A stretch of DNA of 64,000 bases from Bacillota bacterium (GTDB taxonomy: Bacteria > Bacillota > Clostridia > Christensenellales > Aristaeellaceae): positions 1 through 64,000 of the forward strand of contig JAFADG010000043.1 of the NCBI GenBank assembly GCA_023425025.1, in the 5' to 3' direction. The notes beneath the pieces are model-generated. The model saw nothing but the letters and a program-made list of their open reading frames with translations. It did not search any database and was not told the origin of the DNA. Of this stretch, positions 51,912 through 60,728 are shown piece by piece. The stretch's first letter is position 1; each line of letters opens with the position of its first letter. A program made the translations under genes and the position numbers.

Positions 51912-52748
51912 ATGAAAAAATTCTGGAAAAATGCAAACGCCCGTTTGAAAATTGGGCTGTTCATGACAGCCTTCTTTATGATTCTCGGGTTTGTTGTGTA
52001 CTACATCCCGCATATCAATCCCTTCACGTTCAACACCTTTCCCAAAAAGCTGCCGCCCTCCTGGGAGCATTTCTTGGGCACCACCAGCATGGGGCAGGAT
52101 ATTTTCTGGCTGCTGATCGAGGCGATTCACAATTCGCTTTTGATCGGTCTGATCGTGGCCACCATCGGTACGGTGGTGGGCGTGATGGTCGGCCTGATCG
52201 CAGGCTTCTCCGGCGGCGTGCTGGACAGGGTGCTGACGGTGATTACCGATACCTTCGTCGTCATTCCCTCCCTGCCCATTCTGGTGCTTATGACCGCGCT
52301 GATGAAGGGTACCTCCACGGTTGTATTGATGGCGCTGGTATTGGCCATGTTCGCCTGGGCCTGGCCCAGCCGGCAGATCCGCTCCATGGCGCTTTCCATG
52401 AAGGAACGCGATTTTATCCACACTGCCTGGTTCTCCGGCGAGGGCACGCTGCAGGTGGTCGTCACCGAAATCCTGCCCTATGCGCTGACCTGGTCGCTGT
52501 CCAACTTTATGAACGCGACGCTGGCGGCCATCGCATCCGAATCCAGCCTGGCGGTGCTTGGCCTTTCACCGGCCAACCTGATTTCCCTGGGCAATATGAT
52601 CCAGTGGGCCAGGGACCGGAACGCCATTTTCGCCAAGCAGTGGTTTTGGATCGGTTCGCCCATCGTCGCCACGGTGCTCATGTTTATCGGTCTGTTCCTG
52701 TTGATCACAGGCTACAACGATTACAAGTCCATGAAGAGGGGTAGATAA
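51912..52748 (+). CDS. Family 5 ABC transporter permease (DppC-like)
   Basis: A 278-residue DppC-class permease. The N-terminal helix and loop (HFLGTTSMGQDIFWLLIEA, close to the family's H-x-L-G-T-D-x-x-G-R-D motif) precede five helices. The coupling loop is MKERDFIHTAWFSGEGTLQVVVTEI. AAAGGAGGGGC lies before the ATG at 51912, 18 bases after the first permease. Confidence 0.92.
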   Translation: MKKFWKNANARLKIGLFMTAFFMILGFVVYYIPHINPFTFNTFPKKLPPSWEHFLGTTSMGQDIFWLLIEAIHNSLLIGLIVATIGTVVGVMVGLIAGFSGGVLDRVLTVITDTFVVIPSLPILVLMTALMKGTSTVVLMALVLAMFAWAWPSRQIRSMALSMKERDFIHTAWFSGEGTLQVVVTEILPYALTWSLSNFMNATLAAIASESSLAVLGLSPANLISLGNMIQWARDRNAIFAKQWFWIGSPIVATVLMFIGLFLLITGYNDYKSMKRGR

Positions 52749-52751
52749 AAG

Positions 52752-53732
52752 ATGCTGAAAATTGACCATCTGTCCACCTCTTACAAGACCATCGACGGCA
52801 ATGTCCGCGTTGTCAACGATGTGGATTTTGAAATCTACGACAACGAAATCTTCGGCATCGCCGGCGAATCCGGCTGCGGCAAGACGACGCTGTTAAAGGC
52901 GCTGTACGATATTGTGGAATTCCCCCTGGAAATCGACGCCGGCCGCGTGATCTTAAGCGGCGAAAAAAACGGCAACCCCTTTTCCTTTGAGTCGGGCAAG
53001 ATCCGCAAGACCTGGTGGAACAACATTTCCTATGTACCCCAGGCCGCCCAAAGCGTTTTGAATCCCATCACCCGTTTGAAGTCCCAGTTTCTGGACTCTA
53101 TCCCCAAGTCGGACCGCAGGAATGAAACAGAGGAACAAACGTTAAAGCGTGTCGCCAAATACCTGGAGGAGCTGAGCCTTTCCCCCGATTTGCTCAACGC
53201 CTTTCCCTTCCAGCTTTCCGGCGGCATGCGCCAGCGCGTGATCATCGCCCTGGCCACCTTTATGTCCCCGCGGGTTGTGCTGGCCGACGAACCCACCACC
53301 GCCCTGGATGTGGTCGTGCAGCGCGGCATACTGATGATGCTCATGCGCCTGCAGCAGCAGTTCAAGAACACCCTGGTGCTGGTCAGCCATGATATGGGCG
53401 TGCATTATCAGATCACCCACCGCATGGGCATCATGTATTCGGGCAGCTTTGTGGAATTGGGCAAGACGGAGGACATATTCAACGATCCCATCCACCCCTA
53501 TACCCAGATGCTCATCGGCGCCCTGCCCAAGGTGGGCGACAAGAGTCAAAAGGTCGGCATACCCGGCCGGCCCCCGGCCCTGACCAATCCGCCGCCCGGC
53601 TGCCGTTTCGCGCCCCGCTGCCCCCAGGCCAAGGAAAGGTGTTCCCAATGCGCGCCGGCTTTCCGTCAGGTGCGCCCGGGCCGTTTTGCGGCTTGCCACA
53701 GGCTGAATGGGGAGGTGGAGCAGGATGGCTGA
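52752..53732 (+). CDS. Family 5 ABC transporter ATPase (DppD-like)
   Basis: A 326-residue ATPase. Walker A is GESGCGKTT, the signature LSGGMRQRVIIALA, Walker B VVLADEPTTALDVV and the switch VSHDMGV. The C-terminal oligopeptide-ABC extension (GIPGRPPALTNPPPGCRFAPRC, then C) carries the cysteines that in some relatives bind an Fe-S cluster. It sits three bases after the permease gene and overlaps the next ATPase gene. Confidence 0.93.
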   Translation: MLKIDHLSTSYKTIDGNVRVVNDVDFEIYDNEIFGIAGESGCGKTTLLKALYDIVEFPLEIDAGRVILSGEKNGNPFSFESGKIRKTWWNNISYVPQAAQSVLNPITRLKSQFLDSIPKSDRRNETEEQTLKRVAKYLEELSLSPDLLNAFPFQLSGGMRQRVIIALATFMSPRVVLADEPTTALDVVVQRGILMMLMRLQQQFKNTLVLVSHDMGVHYQITHRMGIMYSGSFVELGKTEDIFNDPIHPYTQMLIGALPKVGDKSQKVGIPGRPPALTNPPPGCRFAPRCPQAKERCSQCAPAFRQVRPGRFAACHRLNGEVEQDG

Positions 53733-54753
53733 ATGGCAAGGGATGAAGCCCGCCGCTCAGGAGAAAGGGCCGGCGGCGCCCCAAAAGCTGCTGGAAATCA
53801 AGAACGTCAGCAAGGTTTTCCGCATCGGCGGCATGCTCATGGGCAAAAAGCTGGTGGCTATCGATAACGTCTCCCTGGATATTGATGCCGGGAGGCCTGT
53901 GATCCTTTCCATCGTGGGCGAGTCCGGCTGCGGCAAATCCACCTTGTGCAAAATGATACTGCGCATGTACAAGCCGGATAGCGGCGACATCGTGCTGCTG
54001 GGCAATTCTTACCTGAACAAAAGGCGGTATAACCCCCTTCGGTTCCGCTTGGACGTGCAGCCGATTTTCCAAAACCCCTACGAATCCTTTTCCGCCCGCA
54101 AGACGGTGGACACGTATCTTTTCAATACGGCGCTGCGTCTTGGCATCAGCAAAAGCCGCCAGGAGGCGGAAGTCTTGGTGGATGAGACGCTGCGCAGCGT
54201 GGGCTTGTCATTGGCTGTCGTCAAAGGGAAATACCCCACCCAGTTTTCCGGCGGCGAATTGCAGCGTGTATCCATCGCCAGGGCGCTGATCACCCGGCCC
54301 AAGCTGATCATTGCCGACGAGCCTGTGGCGGCTATTGACGCGTCCATGAAAATGAACATCGTCAACTTGTTCAAGGAGTTAAAGGACAAGTACAGCGTAT
54401 CGTTTATTTACATCACCCATGATTTGTCCACGGCGTATTACGTATCCGATTATATTGCCACCCTCTACCGCGGCTGCCTGATCGAATACGGCCCGGCCAA
54501 GGAGATCATGGATGAGCCTGCCCACCCCTATACCGAGCTTTTGATGAACGCCGTGCCCAGGGTGGGCGACAAGTGGGATACGGAAATGGTGATGCCGGAT
54601 ACCGAGGACAAGGAGTACGCCATCTCCTACTGCAAGTTTGCTCCCCGCTGCCCCTATGCCACGGCGGAATGCAGACAATCACGGCCGCCGATGATTCAGC
54701 TCAGCGACAGCCGCAAGGTGCTTTGCATCCACTCCCTGGTCAAGCCCGTATAA
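53725..54753 (+). CDS. Family 5 ABC transporter ATPase (DppF-like)
   Basis: A 342-residue second ATPase. Walker A is GESGCGKST, the signature FSGGELQRVSIARAL, Walker B LIIADEPVAAIDAS (Ala instead of Ser/Leu around the D-loop) and the switch YITHDLSTAYYV. The C-terminal CKFAPRCPYATAEC is present. The ATG at 53725 overlaps the DppD-like stop and follows GGAGGTGGAG. It completes the transporter. Confidence 0.92.
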   Translation: MAEWQGMKPAAQEKGPAAPQKLLEIKNVSKVFRIGGMLMGKKLVAIDNVSLDIDAGRPVILSIVGESGCGKSTLCKMILRMYKPDSGDIVLLGNSYLNKRRYNPLRFRLDVQPIFQNPYESFSARKTVDTYLFNTALRLGISKSRQEAEVLVDETLRSVGLSLAVVKGKYPTQFSGGELQRVSIARALITRPKLIIADEPVAAIDASMKMNIVNLFKELKDKYSVSFIYITHDLSTAYYVSDYIATLYRGCLIEYGPAKEIMDEPAHPYTELLMNAVPRVGDKWDTEMVMPDTEDKEYAISYCKFAPRCPYATAECRQSRPPMIQLSDSRKVLCIHSLVKPV

Positions 54754-54805
54754 TACATGCGATGCAGGGCGTTATGCTTTTGCAATGGAAAGGATGTCTT
54801 AAAAA

Positions 54806-55705
54806 ATGGTTCCCCATTATGATATCAGGCAGATCCGCATCGGCACCTGCATTCCCGGCTGGTATGCGCAAAAGTGGGCGCCGCCGATGATGGATCTGGG
54901 CTTTGAAACATTATCCATTAATTACCACATGGAATACAATAATGTCGTTATCGAAGAGCAGGGGCCGTTATTGAAAGCCCTGGCGGAAGAAAAGGGCGCT
55001 GAAATCACCACACTGGGCTATTACTGCAACGCGCTTCAAAACGAAGACCATTTGAAAGGGCTTCAAAGGGCCATCGACGCGGCGCACCTGTACGGCGCGA
55101 AGGTCGTAGCCACCTTTGCCGGTGCTTTTGAAGGCAGGCCTGTGGAGGAAGCGCTGCAAAGGTTTGGCCAGGTGTTCAGGGAGCTTGCCAGGCGCGCCGA
55201 GGACAGGGGCGTCCGCCTGGCCATTGAAAACTGCCCCATGGGCGGCACTTGGGACAGGGCGACCTGCAACATTGGCTTTAATCCAAGGGCCTGGGAAAAG
55301 ATGTTTGACGAAGTGAAAAGCGACGCGCTGGGGCTTCAGTGGGAACCGGCGCATCAGATGATACAGCTCATCGACCCCATCGCCCAGCTTCACAAATGGG
55401 TGAAAAAGGTGTACCATGTCCACGGCAAGGACGCCAGCATCGACCGCCGGGCGGTTAGCGATTACGGCGTGCTGTGCAACACCGACTGGTACGCGCCGGA
55501 GCGTACGCCGGGCTTTGGCGACAGCGACTGGCGGGATATCATCTACATCCTGCATGTGGGCGGGTACATAGGCGACATCTGCGTGGAGGGGTATCACGAT
55601 CCCATCTACAAAATGGATTGGGAAATGACGGCGCAAAAGCATGCCCTATCCTATCTGAAATGGTGCCGCGGCGGCGATTTTATCCCCAATCCGTGGCAAC
55701 TGTAA
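54806..55705 (+). CDS. Sugar isomerase/epimerase-type TIM barrel (AP endonuclease 2 fold)
   Basis: A 299-residue xylose-isomerase-like TIM barrel. Candidate metal and substrate ligands are Glu in LAIENCPMGG, GLQWEPAHQ, the His pair of VYHVHGKD, and Glu/His in ICVEGYHDP near the C-terminus. Its place between the transporter and the alpha-mannosidase points to a step in sugar or sugar-acid isomerisation, but the exact substrate is not visible. AAAGGATG lies upstream of ATG 54806. Confidence 0.83.
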   Translation: MVPHYDIRQIRIGTCIPGWYAQKWAPPMMDLGFETLSINYHMEYNNVVIEEQGPLLKALAEEKGAEITTLGYYCNALQNEDHLKGLQRAIDAAHLYGAKVVATFAGAFEGRPVEEALQRFGQVFRELARRAEDRGVRLAIENCPMGGTWDRATCNIGFNPRAWEKMFDEVKSDALGLQWEPAHQMIQLIDPIAQLHKWVKKVYHVHGKDASIDRRAVSDYGVLCNTDWYAPERTPGFGDSDWRDIIYILHVGGYIGDICVEGYHDPIYKMDWEMTAQKHALSYLKWCRGGDFIPNPWQL

Positions 55706-55732
55706 TCCAAGGGCATAAGCGGAGGAGTTACA

Positions 55733-58700
55733 ATGAAGTACATGCATTCCGAATGGAAGGGACGCCTTAACCATTGGCGGGAAACGCTCAAGCAGGATTT
55801 TTACATCCCGCTGGGGGATATCGCCATGGAAGGCTTTACGACCATGGATCATTTGACGCCGGAGGAGGCCGCAAAAGGCCCCTTCGCGCCCATGGCCTTC
55901 CAAACCAAATGGGGCCATACCTATGAATACTGCTGGTTTCGCGGCAGCGTGGTGCTGCCCGAAATGGCACAGGGCCGCCGTATCAATATGGAGCTGCGTA
56001 CCGGCGGCGAGGCCGCGGTCTTTGTGGACGGCAAGGCCTTTGGCACCTACCGTGCCGATTGGGTCAGGGTGCCTTACCATTATTCCATTGACAATACATT
56101 GTCCAAAGCTGGCGAGGCCGGCCGGCGGCACGAGATTCTGATCGAATCCTACGCCGGGCACTTTTTTCCCGAAAGCCCCCTGGGAGGCTGCGCTACCGGT
56201 CCCGTTCTGCCGGGCGCTTATCAGGACCCCAAGGCGGAGGGCCAGCGGGCCACGCTGGAAAGCTGCACCTATGGCATCTGGAACGAGGATGCCTACCAGC
56301 TGTATCTGGATGTGGATACTCTGCAGCAGATTCTGGAGCAGATCGATCCGGAAAGCCTGCGGGCCGACAAGATCGCCGCCGCGCTGGAAAACTTCACCCT
56401 GGCTGTGGATTTTGAACAGCCTTTGGAAGGGCGGATTGCCGATTACAAAAAGGCCAGGGAGATCCTGCGCCCGGCCATGGAGGCCCATAACGGCTCCACA
56501 GCTCCGGTCTTTTATGCCGTGGGCAACGCGCACCTGGACCTGGCCTGGCTGTGGCCTATGGCTGAAACCCACCGCAAGACGGCCCGCACCTTTGCCGCGC
56601 AGCTGAGGCATTTGGAGGAGTATCCCGAATACAAATTTCTGCAAAGCCAGCCGGCCGCCTATGTGATGTGCCGGGACCACTATCCCGAATTGTACGAGCG
56701 CATCAAGGCCGCGTCCAAGGAAGGCCGCTGGATCGCCGAAGGCGCCATGTGGGTGGAGCCGGATACAAACATGACCAGCGGCGAATCGCTGGTGCGTCAG
56801 CTGGTACACGGCAAGCGCTTCTTCAAGGAAGAACTGGGCATAGACAGCGTGGTTTTGTGGCTGCCGGATACCTTTGGGTATTCCGCCGCCCTGCCGCAGA
56901 TTTTAAAAGGCTGCGGCGTCAAGTACCTGGTGACGCAGAAAATCTTCTGGTCCTACAACGAGGGTGACACCTTCCCGTATCATTACTTTGCCTGGCAGGG
57001 CGCCGACGGTTCGAAGATCGACACCTTCCTGCCCACCAGCTATACCTACCGTACCGATCCCAAGGAGTTGTGCGAGACCTGGGCCAAGCGCGTGCAAAAG
57101 CGCGGCCTGGAAGCTTTTATGCTGCCCTTCGGCTACGGCGACGGCGGCGGCGGCCCCTGCCGCGACCACATCGAGTTTGCCAGCAGGGCCAAGGATATTG
57201 AGGGCGTGCCGAAGGTGCAAATGGCTTCGCCCACAGAATTCTTTGAGCTGATGGAAAATGAGGGCGGTCCCAACCATACCTATGTGGGTGAGCTGTACTT
57301 CTCCGCCCACCGTGGCGTGTACACCTCCCAGGCCGCCATCAAAAAGGGCAACCGAAAGGGCGAGCTCGCCCTGCGGGAGGCCGAGGTCTGGGGCGCGCTG
57401 GCCGCTTTGAAAGGCTTCGCCTATCCGGCGGAAAAGATGGACGCGGCCTGGAAGAAGCTTTTGCTCAACCAGTTCCACGACATCCTGCCCGGCTCCTCCA
57501 TCGCCAGGGTCTATGTGGAGGCCAGGAAGGATCATCAGTGGATCATCGGCGAGGCAAACGGTGTGCAAAAGGACGCGCAAGGCGTGCTGGCAAAGGGCGA
57601 AGGCGTTACAGTGTTCAACTCCCTGTCCTTTGCCCGGGAGGAAGTCGTTGCCCTGCCGGAAGCGTTCAAAGACGGTGCGCAAACTTTGGACGGCGCGCCC
57701 GTGCCTGTTGAAAAATCGGCGTCCGGCGTACTGGCCCTGGTCAGCGTTCCGTCCGTGGGTGCTATAGCCCTGCTGCCCGCCAAAGCCAAGGCGAAGGGCC
57801 CGCAGGCCAGCGCGACCATCACAAAGACCGGCGTGGTTTTGGAAAACGATCTCGTCCGGGTGACGCTCAATGACCGGGCGGAAGTGACCTCCTTTGTCGA
57901 TAAGCAAACCGGCCGCGAATTCGCCAAGGAGCCCATGAACCGGCTGCTCATGTTCAAGGATGTGCCGCGGCTGTTCGACGCCTGGGATATCGATTCCAAC
58001 TACGCGCTGCAGCCGGTGGATGTGGATGCCCCCGCGAAGATATCCATTACCGAGGAAGGCGGCCTGCGCGCCTGCGTCAGCATGGAGCGGACCCTGTTGA
58101 ATTCCGTATTCACCCAGAAGATCGTGCTCCGCGCGGGCAGCCGCAGGCTGGACTTTGAGACCCATGTGGACTGGAACGAGCTGCATAGGCTGTTGAAGGT
58201 TTCCTTCCCTGTCAACGTGGAAGCCACGGAGGCCATCAACGAAATTCAGTTCGGCTATATGGCGCGGCCCACCCACCGCTCCCGTTCCTACGATACCGAC
58301 CGCTTTGAGGTCTGCCAACAGCGCTACAGCGCCTTGTGCGACCAGACCCATGGCGCGGCCATCCTCAACGACTGCAAGTACGGCATCAGCCAAATCGGCA
58401 GCACGATGCAGCTGACGCTGCTGCGCGCCGCGGCCAGCCCCGAAATGCGGGCCGACAACGGGGCGCATACCTTCACCTACGCCTTTACGGCCTGGGAAGG
58501 CACGTTCCTTTCTTCGCCCGTGGTCAGGGAGGCCTATGCCCTCAACGTGCCGCTTCAGCTGGCACAGGGCAGCCTGGAAGCCTTCAGCGCCTTCTCCCTG
58601 GACAAGGAGAATGTGTTCATCGATACGGTAAAGCCGGCGGAAGACGGCAGCGCCGATATGATTCTGCGCCTGTATGAAGCGAAGAAGGGCGACACCGCCT

Positions 58701-58852
58701 GCCGCCTGCACGTTGGCATCCCGGCCGGGCAGGTCTATGCCTGCGACATGCTGGAAAATATACAGGCGGAGCTGGCGCTTGAAAACGGCGGTGTGCCGCT
58801 GCACTTTAGGCCCTTTGAAGTAAAAACCCTTCGCGTCCGGTGCAAGGACTGA
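55733..58852 (+). CDS. GH38 alpha-mannosidase
   Basis: A 1039-residue GH38 enzyme without a signal peptide, so cytoplasmic. An N-terminal beta domain (1-255) precedes the catalytic barrel. GNAHLDLAWLWP gives the zinc ligands His267 and Asp269. The nucleophile is Asp379 in LWLPDTFGYSAALPQ, and NQFHDILPGSSI is the third conserved block (about residues 579-590; zinc-binding His). The long C-terminal beta region is normal for the family. It trims alpha-mannosides brought in by the adjacent transporter. AGCGGAGGAG precedes the ATG. Confidence 0.96.
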   Translation: MKYMHSEWKGRLNHWRETLKQDFYIPLGDIAMEGFTTMDHLTPEEAAKGPFAPMAFQTKWGHTYEYCWFRGSVVLPEMAQGRRINMELRTGGEAAVFVDGKAFGTYRADWVRVPYHYSIDNTLSKAGEAGRRHEILIESYAGHFFPESPLGGCATGPVLPGAYQDPKAEGQRATLESCTYGIWNEDAYQLYLDVDTLQQILEQIDPESLRADKIAAALENFTLAVDFEQPLEGRIADYKKAREILRPAMEAHNGSTAPVFYAVGNAHLDLAWLWPMAETHRKTARTFAAQLRHLEEYPEYKFLQSQPAAYVMCRDHYPELYERIKAASKEGRWIAEGAMWVEPDTNMTSGESLVRQLVHGKRFFKEELGIDSVVLWLPDTFGYSAALPQILKGCGVKYLVTQKIFWSYNEGDTFPYHYFAWQGADGSKIDTFLPTSYTYRTDPKELCETWAKRVQKRGLEAFMLPFGYGDGGGGPCRDHIEFASRAKDIEGVPKVQMASPTEFFELMENEGGPNHTYVGELYFSAHRGVYTSQAAIKKGNRKGELALREAEVWGALAALKGFAYPAEKMDAAWKKLLLNQFHDILPGSSIARVYVEARKDHQWIIGEANGVQKDAQGVLAKGEGVTVFNSLSFAREEVVALPEAFKDGAQTLDGAPVPVEKSASGVLALVSVPSVGAIALLPAKAKAKGPQASATITKTGVVLENDLVRVTLNDRAEVTSFVDKQTGREFAKEPMNRLLMFKDVPRLFDAWDIDSNYALQPVDVDAPAKISITEEGGLRACVSMERTLLNSVFTQKIVLRAGSRRLDFETHVDWNELHRLLKVSFPVNVEATEAINEIQFGYMARPTHRSRSYDTDRFEVCQQRYSALCDQTHGAAILNDCKYGISQIGSTMQLTLLRAAASPEMRADNGAHTFTYAFTAWEGTFLSSPVVREAYALNVPLQLAQGSLEAFSAFSLDKENVFIDTVKPAEDGSADMILRLYEAKKGDTACRLHVGIPAGQVYACDMLENIQAELALENGGVPLHFRPFEVKTLRVRCKD

Positions 58853-59011
58853 TACTAATTCCAAACATTATTTCGTCGTTGTGGCAGTACTTTTCGCGCA
58901 GGGCTGCGTCATTCTCCGCTCAACGTAGCGCTGCCACGTCTCGCTCCGACTCTTTGCCTTGCATCGAAAACGCCTCGCCGCTTTGGACGAAATAATGTTT
59001 TCCATTAGTAT
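58852..59011. repeat. Long hairpin repeat, copy 2 (MITE-like)
   Basis: A 160 bp unit that begins at the last base of the alpha-mannosidase stop codon. Outer arms: ATACTAAT against ATTAGTAT and ACATTATTTCGTC against GACGAAATAATGT. Inner pairing includes TTTTCG against CGAAAA. It is the second copy of the element at 139-298, with the same core (CCGCTCAACGTAGCGCTG) but different, still complementary, arm sequences. Confidence 0.82.
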
Positions 59012-59321
59012 GGCCGTACATGCTTGCGGCATGCGCGGCTGCCGGCGGCACATCGCCCCGGCAGCCGTGCCGCCGGCTTGCCTTGAAGCGGCCCGCGGCC
59101 ACAAGGCACAGACGAATAGCGCGGAACAGAATATCTTTTGAAATTCTTTGCCGCACAAGGCGATTCAACGTTTGCGCAATGCTATTTTGGGTATAATCAT
59201 ATATATATAACACATCCGGAAACTTGACTTGTATTGCTTATGTGATACAATTGTTTCATGATATAAATATCTCCCGGCCGGTGCCGGGTTTGCTTACGGA
59301 AGAGAACTTGGAGGGCTTGCG
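59012..59321. other. Gene-free region upstream of the GntR-type regulator
   Basis: After the hairpin repeat this stretch contains no recognisable gene. Its last 100 bases hold an AT-rich region, the regulator's promoter and the overlapping palindrome (59224-59251), then GAGGGCTTGCG before the ATG at 59322. Confidence 0.6.
59224..59251 (+). promoter_or_regulatory. Promoter with overlapping palindromic operator
   Basis: TTGACT (59224-59229) and TACAAT (59246-59251) are spaced by 16 bases. A palindrome TTGTAT-N10-ATACAA (59229-59250) covers the spacer and most of the -10. Its outer TTGTA/TACAA arms resemble the sites of AraR-type GntR/LacI hybrid repressors, so autorepression by the gene that follows is likely. 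Confidence 0.6.
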
Positions 59322-60464
59322 ATGAAAAGTGGTGAGGCACTGTACCTGCAGATTTATGCCAAGCTTCTTGCGGATATCAAAAACGGCATATACGCAGACA
59401 GCAAGCCGCTGCCGACGGAGGCAGAGGCGGCCAAGCAGTACCTTGTCAGCCGCATCACCAGCAAAAAAGCGCTGACGAAGCTGGCGGAGGATGGGGTTAT
59501 TGTGCGCATTCCCGGCCGCGGTTCCTTTGTGAAAAAGGATTATGCGCTGCCTGATTTTACACCGCCCAAAGAAAGCGGGCCCAAGGTTGTCGCGCTGCTG
59601 ATGACGGGTTACAGCTACTCCTTTGGCATCGAGGTGCTGGACGCGGCGCTGGAGAAAGCGGAAGAACTGGGCATCCATCTGATTTTGAAGAATACCCGCA
59701 GCGACCAAAAGCGCGAGGCGGTCATGCTCAAATCCCTTATGGACTCCAACGTGGCGGGAATCATCATCCAGCCGGCCCATGGCGAACTGTATAATGAGGT
59801 CATCCTGAACGCCGTGTACTCCAAGTTTCCCATCGTCATGCTGGATAGGTCCATGCCCGGCATCGACGTGCCTTTTGTAGGTGTGGACAACGCCAAGCTA
59901 AGCCGGGAGGCCGTCAGCAAGCTCATTGCCGCCGGACACCGGAATATCGCCCTGCTGGCGGTGGAGGATGACCGTTCCTCTTCCCTGAAGGATCGCATAA
60001 AGGGATTCTTGGAGGCCTTTGCCGACAGCCGGCAGGCGGTGAAAAAAGATTTGTGGCTGCTCAGCATCAACGATCTTGTCAATTACAAAGAACTGGGCCT
60101 CAATGACCGCATCGCCCATGAAAAGTATGTGGAAGTCATTGCGGAGCATTTGCTGCGCCACCCGGAGATTACGGCGATCTTTGGTACGGAGTACAATGTT
60201 GCCAAGGCTGCCTGGGACGCGGCGCGCCGCATCGGCAAAAAGGTGCCGGAGGATATATCCATCGTCAGCTTTGACTTTGATTCGGACTATGTGGGGCTGC
60301 ATCTTCTGTCCCACATCCGCCAGCCGCAGGAAAGCATCGGCGCCTGCGCGGTGGAAGTCATCCACGAAATCATCCATGGCCATTCCCTCGAACGCCGCTA
60401 TTTTCTTTTGGAGGGCGAATGGGTGGATGGTACGACCGTTGCGCCGCCCAAAGACGCGCTCTGA
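59322..60464 (+). CDS. GntR/LacI-hybrid transcriptional regulator (AraR-like)
   Basis: A 380-residue regulator. Residues 1-75 form a GntR winged helix (LYLQIYAKLLADIKNGIY, KPLPTEAEAAKQYLVSRIT, EDGVIVRIPGRGSFV). From about 85 a LacI/periplasmic-binding-type sugar sensor follows (GVDNAKLSREAVSKLIAAGH, SIVSFDFDSDYVGLHLLSHIRQP). This AraR-like build responds to a sugar ligand. It lies directly downstream of the alpha-mannosidase with its own promoter, so it probably represses the mannoside locus and itself. Confidence 0.9.
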   Translation: MKSGEALYLQIYAKLLADIKNGIYADSKPLPTEAEAAKQYLVSRITSKKALTKLAEDGVIVRIPGRGSFVKKDYALPDFTPPKESGPKVVALLMTGYSYSFGIEVLDAALEKAEELGIHLILKNTRSDQKREAVMLKSLMDSNVAGIIIQPAHGELYNEVILNAVYSKFPIVMLDRSMPGIDVPFVGVDNAKLSREAVSKLIAAGHRNIALLAVEDDRSSSLKDRIKGFLEAFADSRQAVKKDLWLLSINDLVNYKELGLNDRIAHEKYVEVIAEHLLRHPEITAIFGTEYNVAKAAWDAARRIGKKVPEDISIVSFDFDSDYVGLHLLSHIRQPQESIGACAVEVIHEIIHGHSLERRYFLLEGEWVDGTTVAPPKDAL

Positions 60465-60523
60465 CAGCGGCCATCGGTCCAGACGTCCGGCCAAGCAGAA
60501 CACTGCTGCCGTAAAGCATGACG

Positions 60524-60561
60524 CTGCTCCCTGCCATCTTGGGAAGGGGAGCAGTTTTTTT
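60524..60561 (+). terminator. Terminator after the GntR-type regulator
   Basis: CTGCTCCC and GGGAGCAG form an 8 bp stem with a 15-base loop, followed by seven T residues. Confidence 0.9.
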
Positions 60562-60599
60562 ATTTGGTCCCGTGCCGGCATGCCGGAATGGAAACCTGC

Positions 60600-60652
60600 T
60601 GCCACAGGGCATAGCCGTGCGCGCGAAAAGGCGCATGGCCATGGCTGTGGCA
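60600..60652 (+). other. Large inverted repeat upstream of the epimerase promoter
   Basis: TGCCACAG (60600-60607) pairs with CTGTGGCA (60645-60652), and pairing continues inside through GTGCGC and GCGCAT. The unit ends 6 bases before the -35 box of the epimerase promoter, so it is upstream of the transcript and more likely a DNA-level site or a backup terminator than an mRNA leader. Confidence 0.5.
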
Positions 60653-60658
60653 TTCTCC

Positions 60659-60688
60659 TTGACCAAATATGACAATGAATGATAAAAT
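60659..60688 (+). promoter_or_regulatory. Promoter of the epimerase gene
   Basis: TTGACC (60659-60664) and TAAAAT (60683-60688) are separated by 18 bases. The two in-frame ATG codons at 60669 and 60675 lie inside this promoter, so they cannot be translated from it. This supports the downstream TTG start. Confidence 0.6.
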
Positions 60689-60728
60689 ATTGGGTAATAC
60701 GAGAATATTCGCGCAGGAGGGCAAGGCT

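Noticed and set aside
56903..58864. A 653-codon minus-strand open frame opposite the GH38 gene
   Set aside because: It runs antisense to conserved GH38 sequence with low-complexity composition and no ribosome site.
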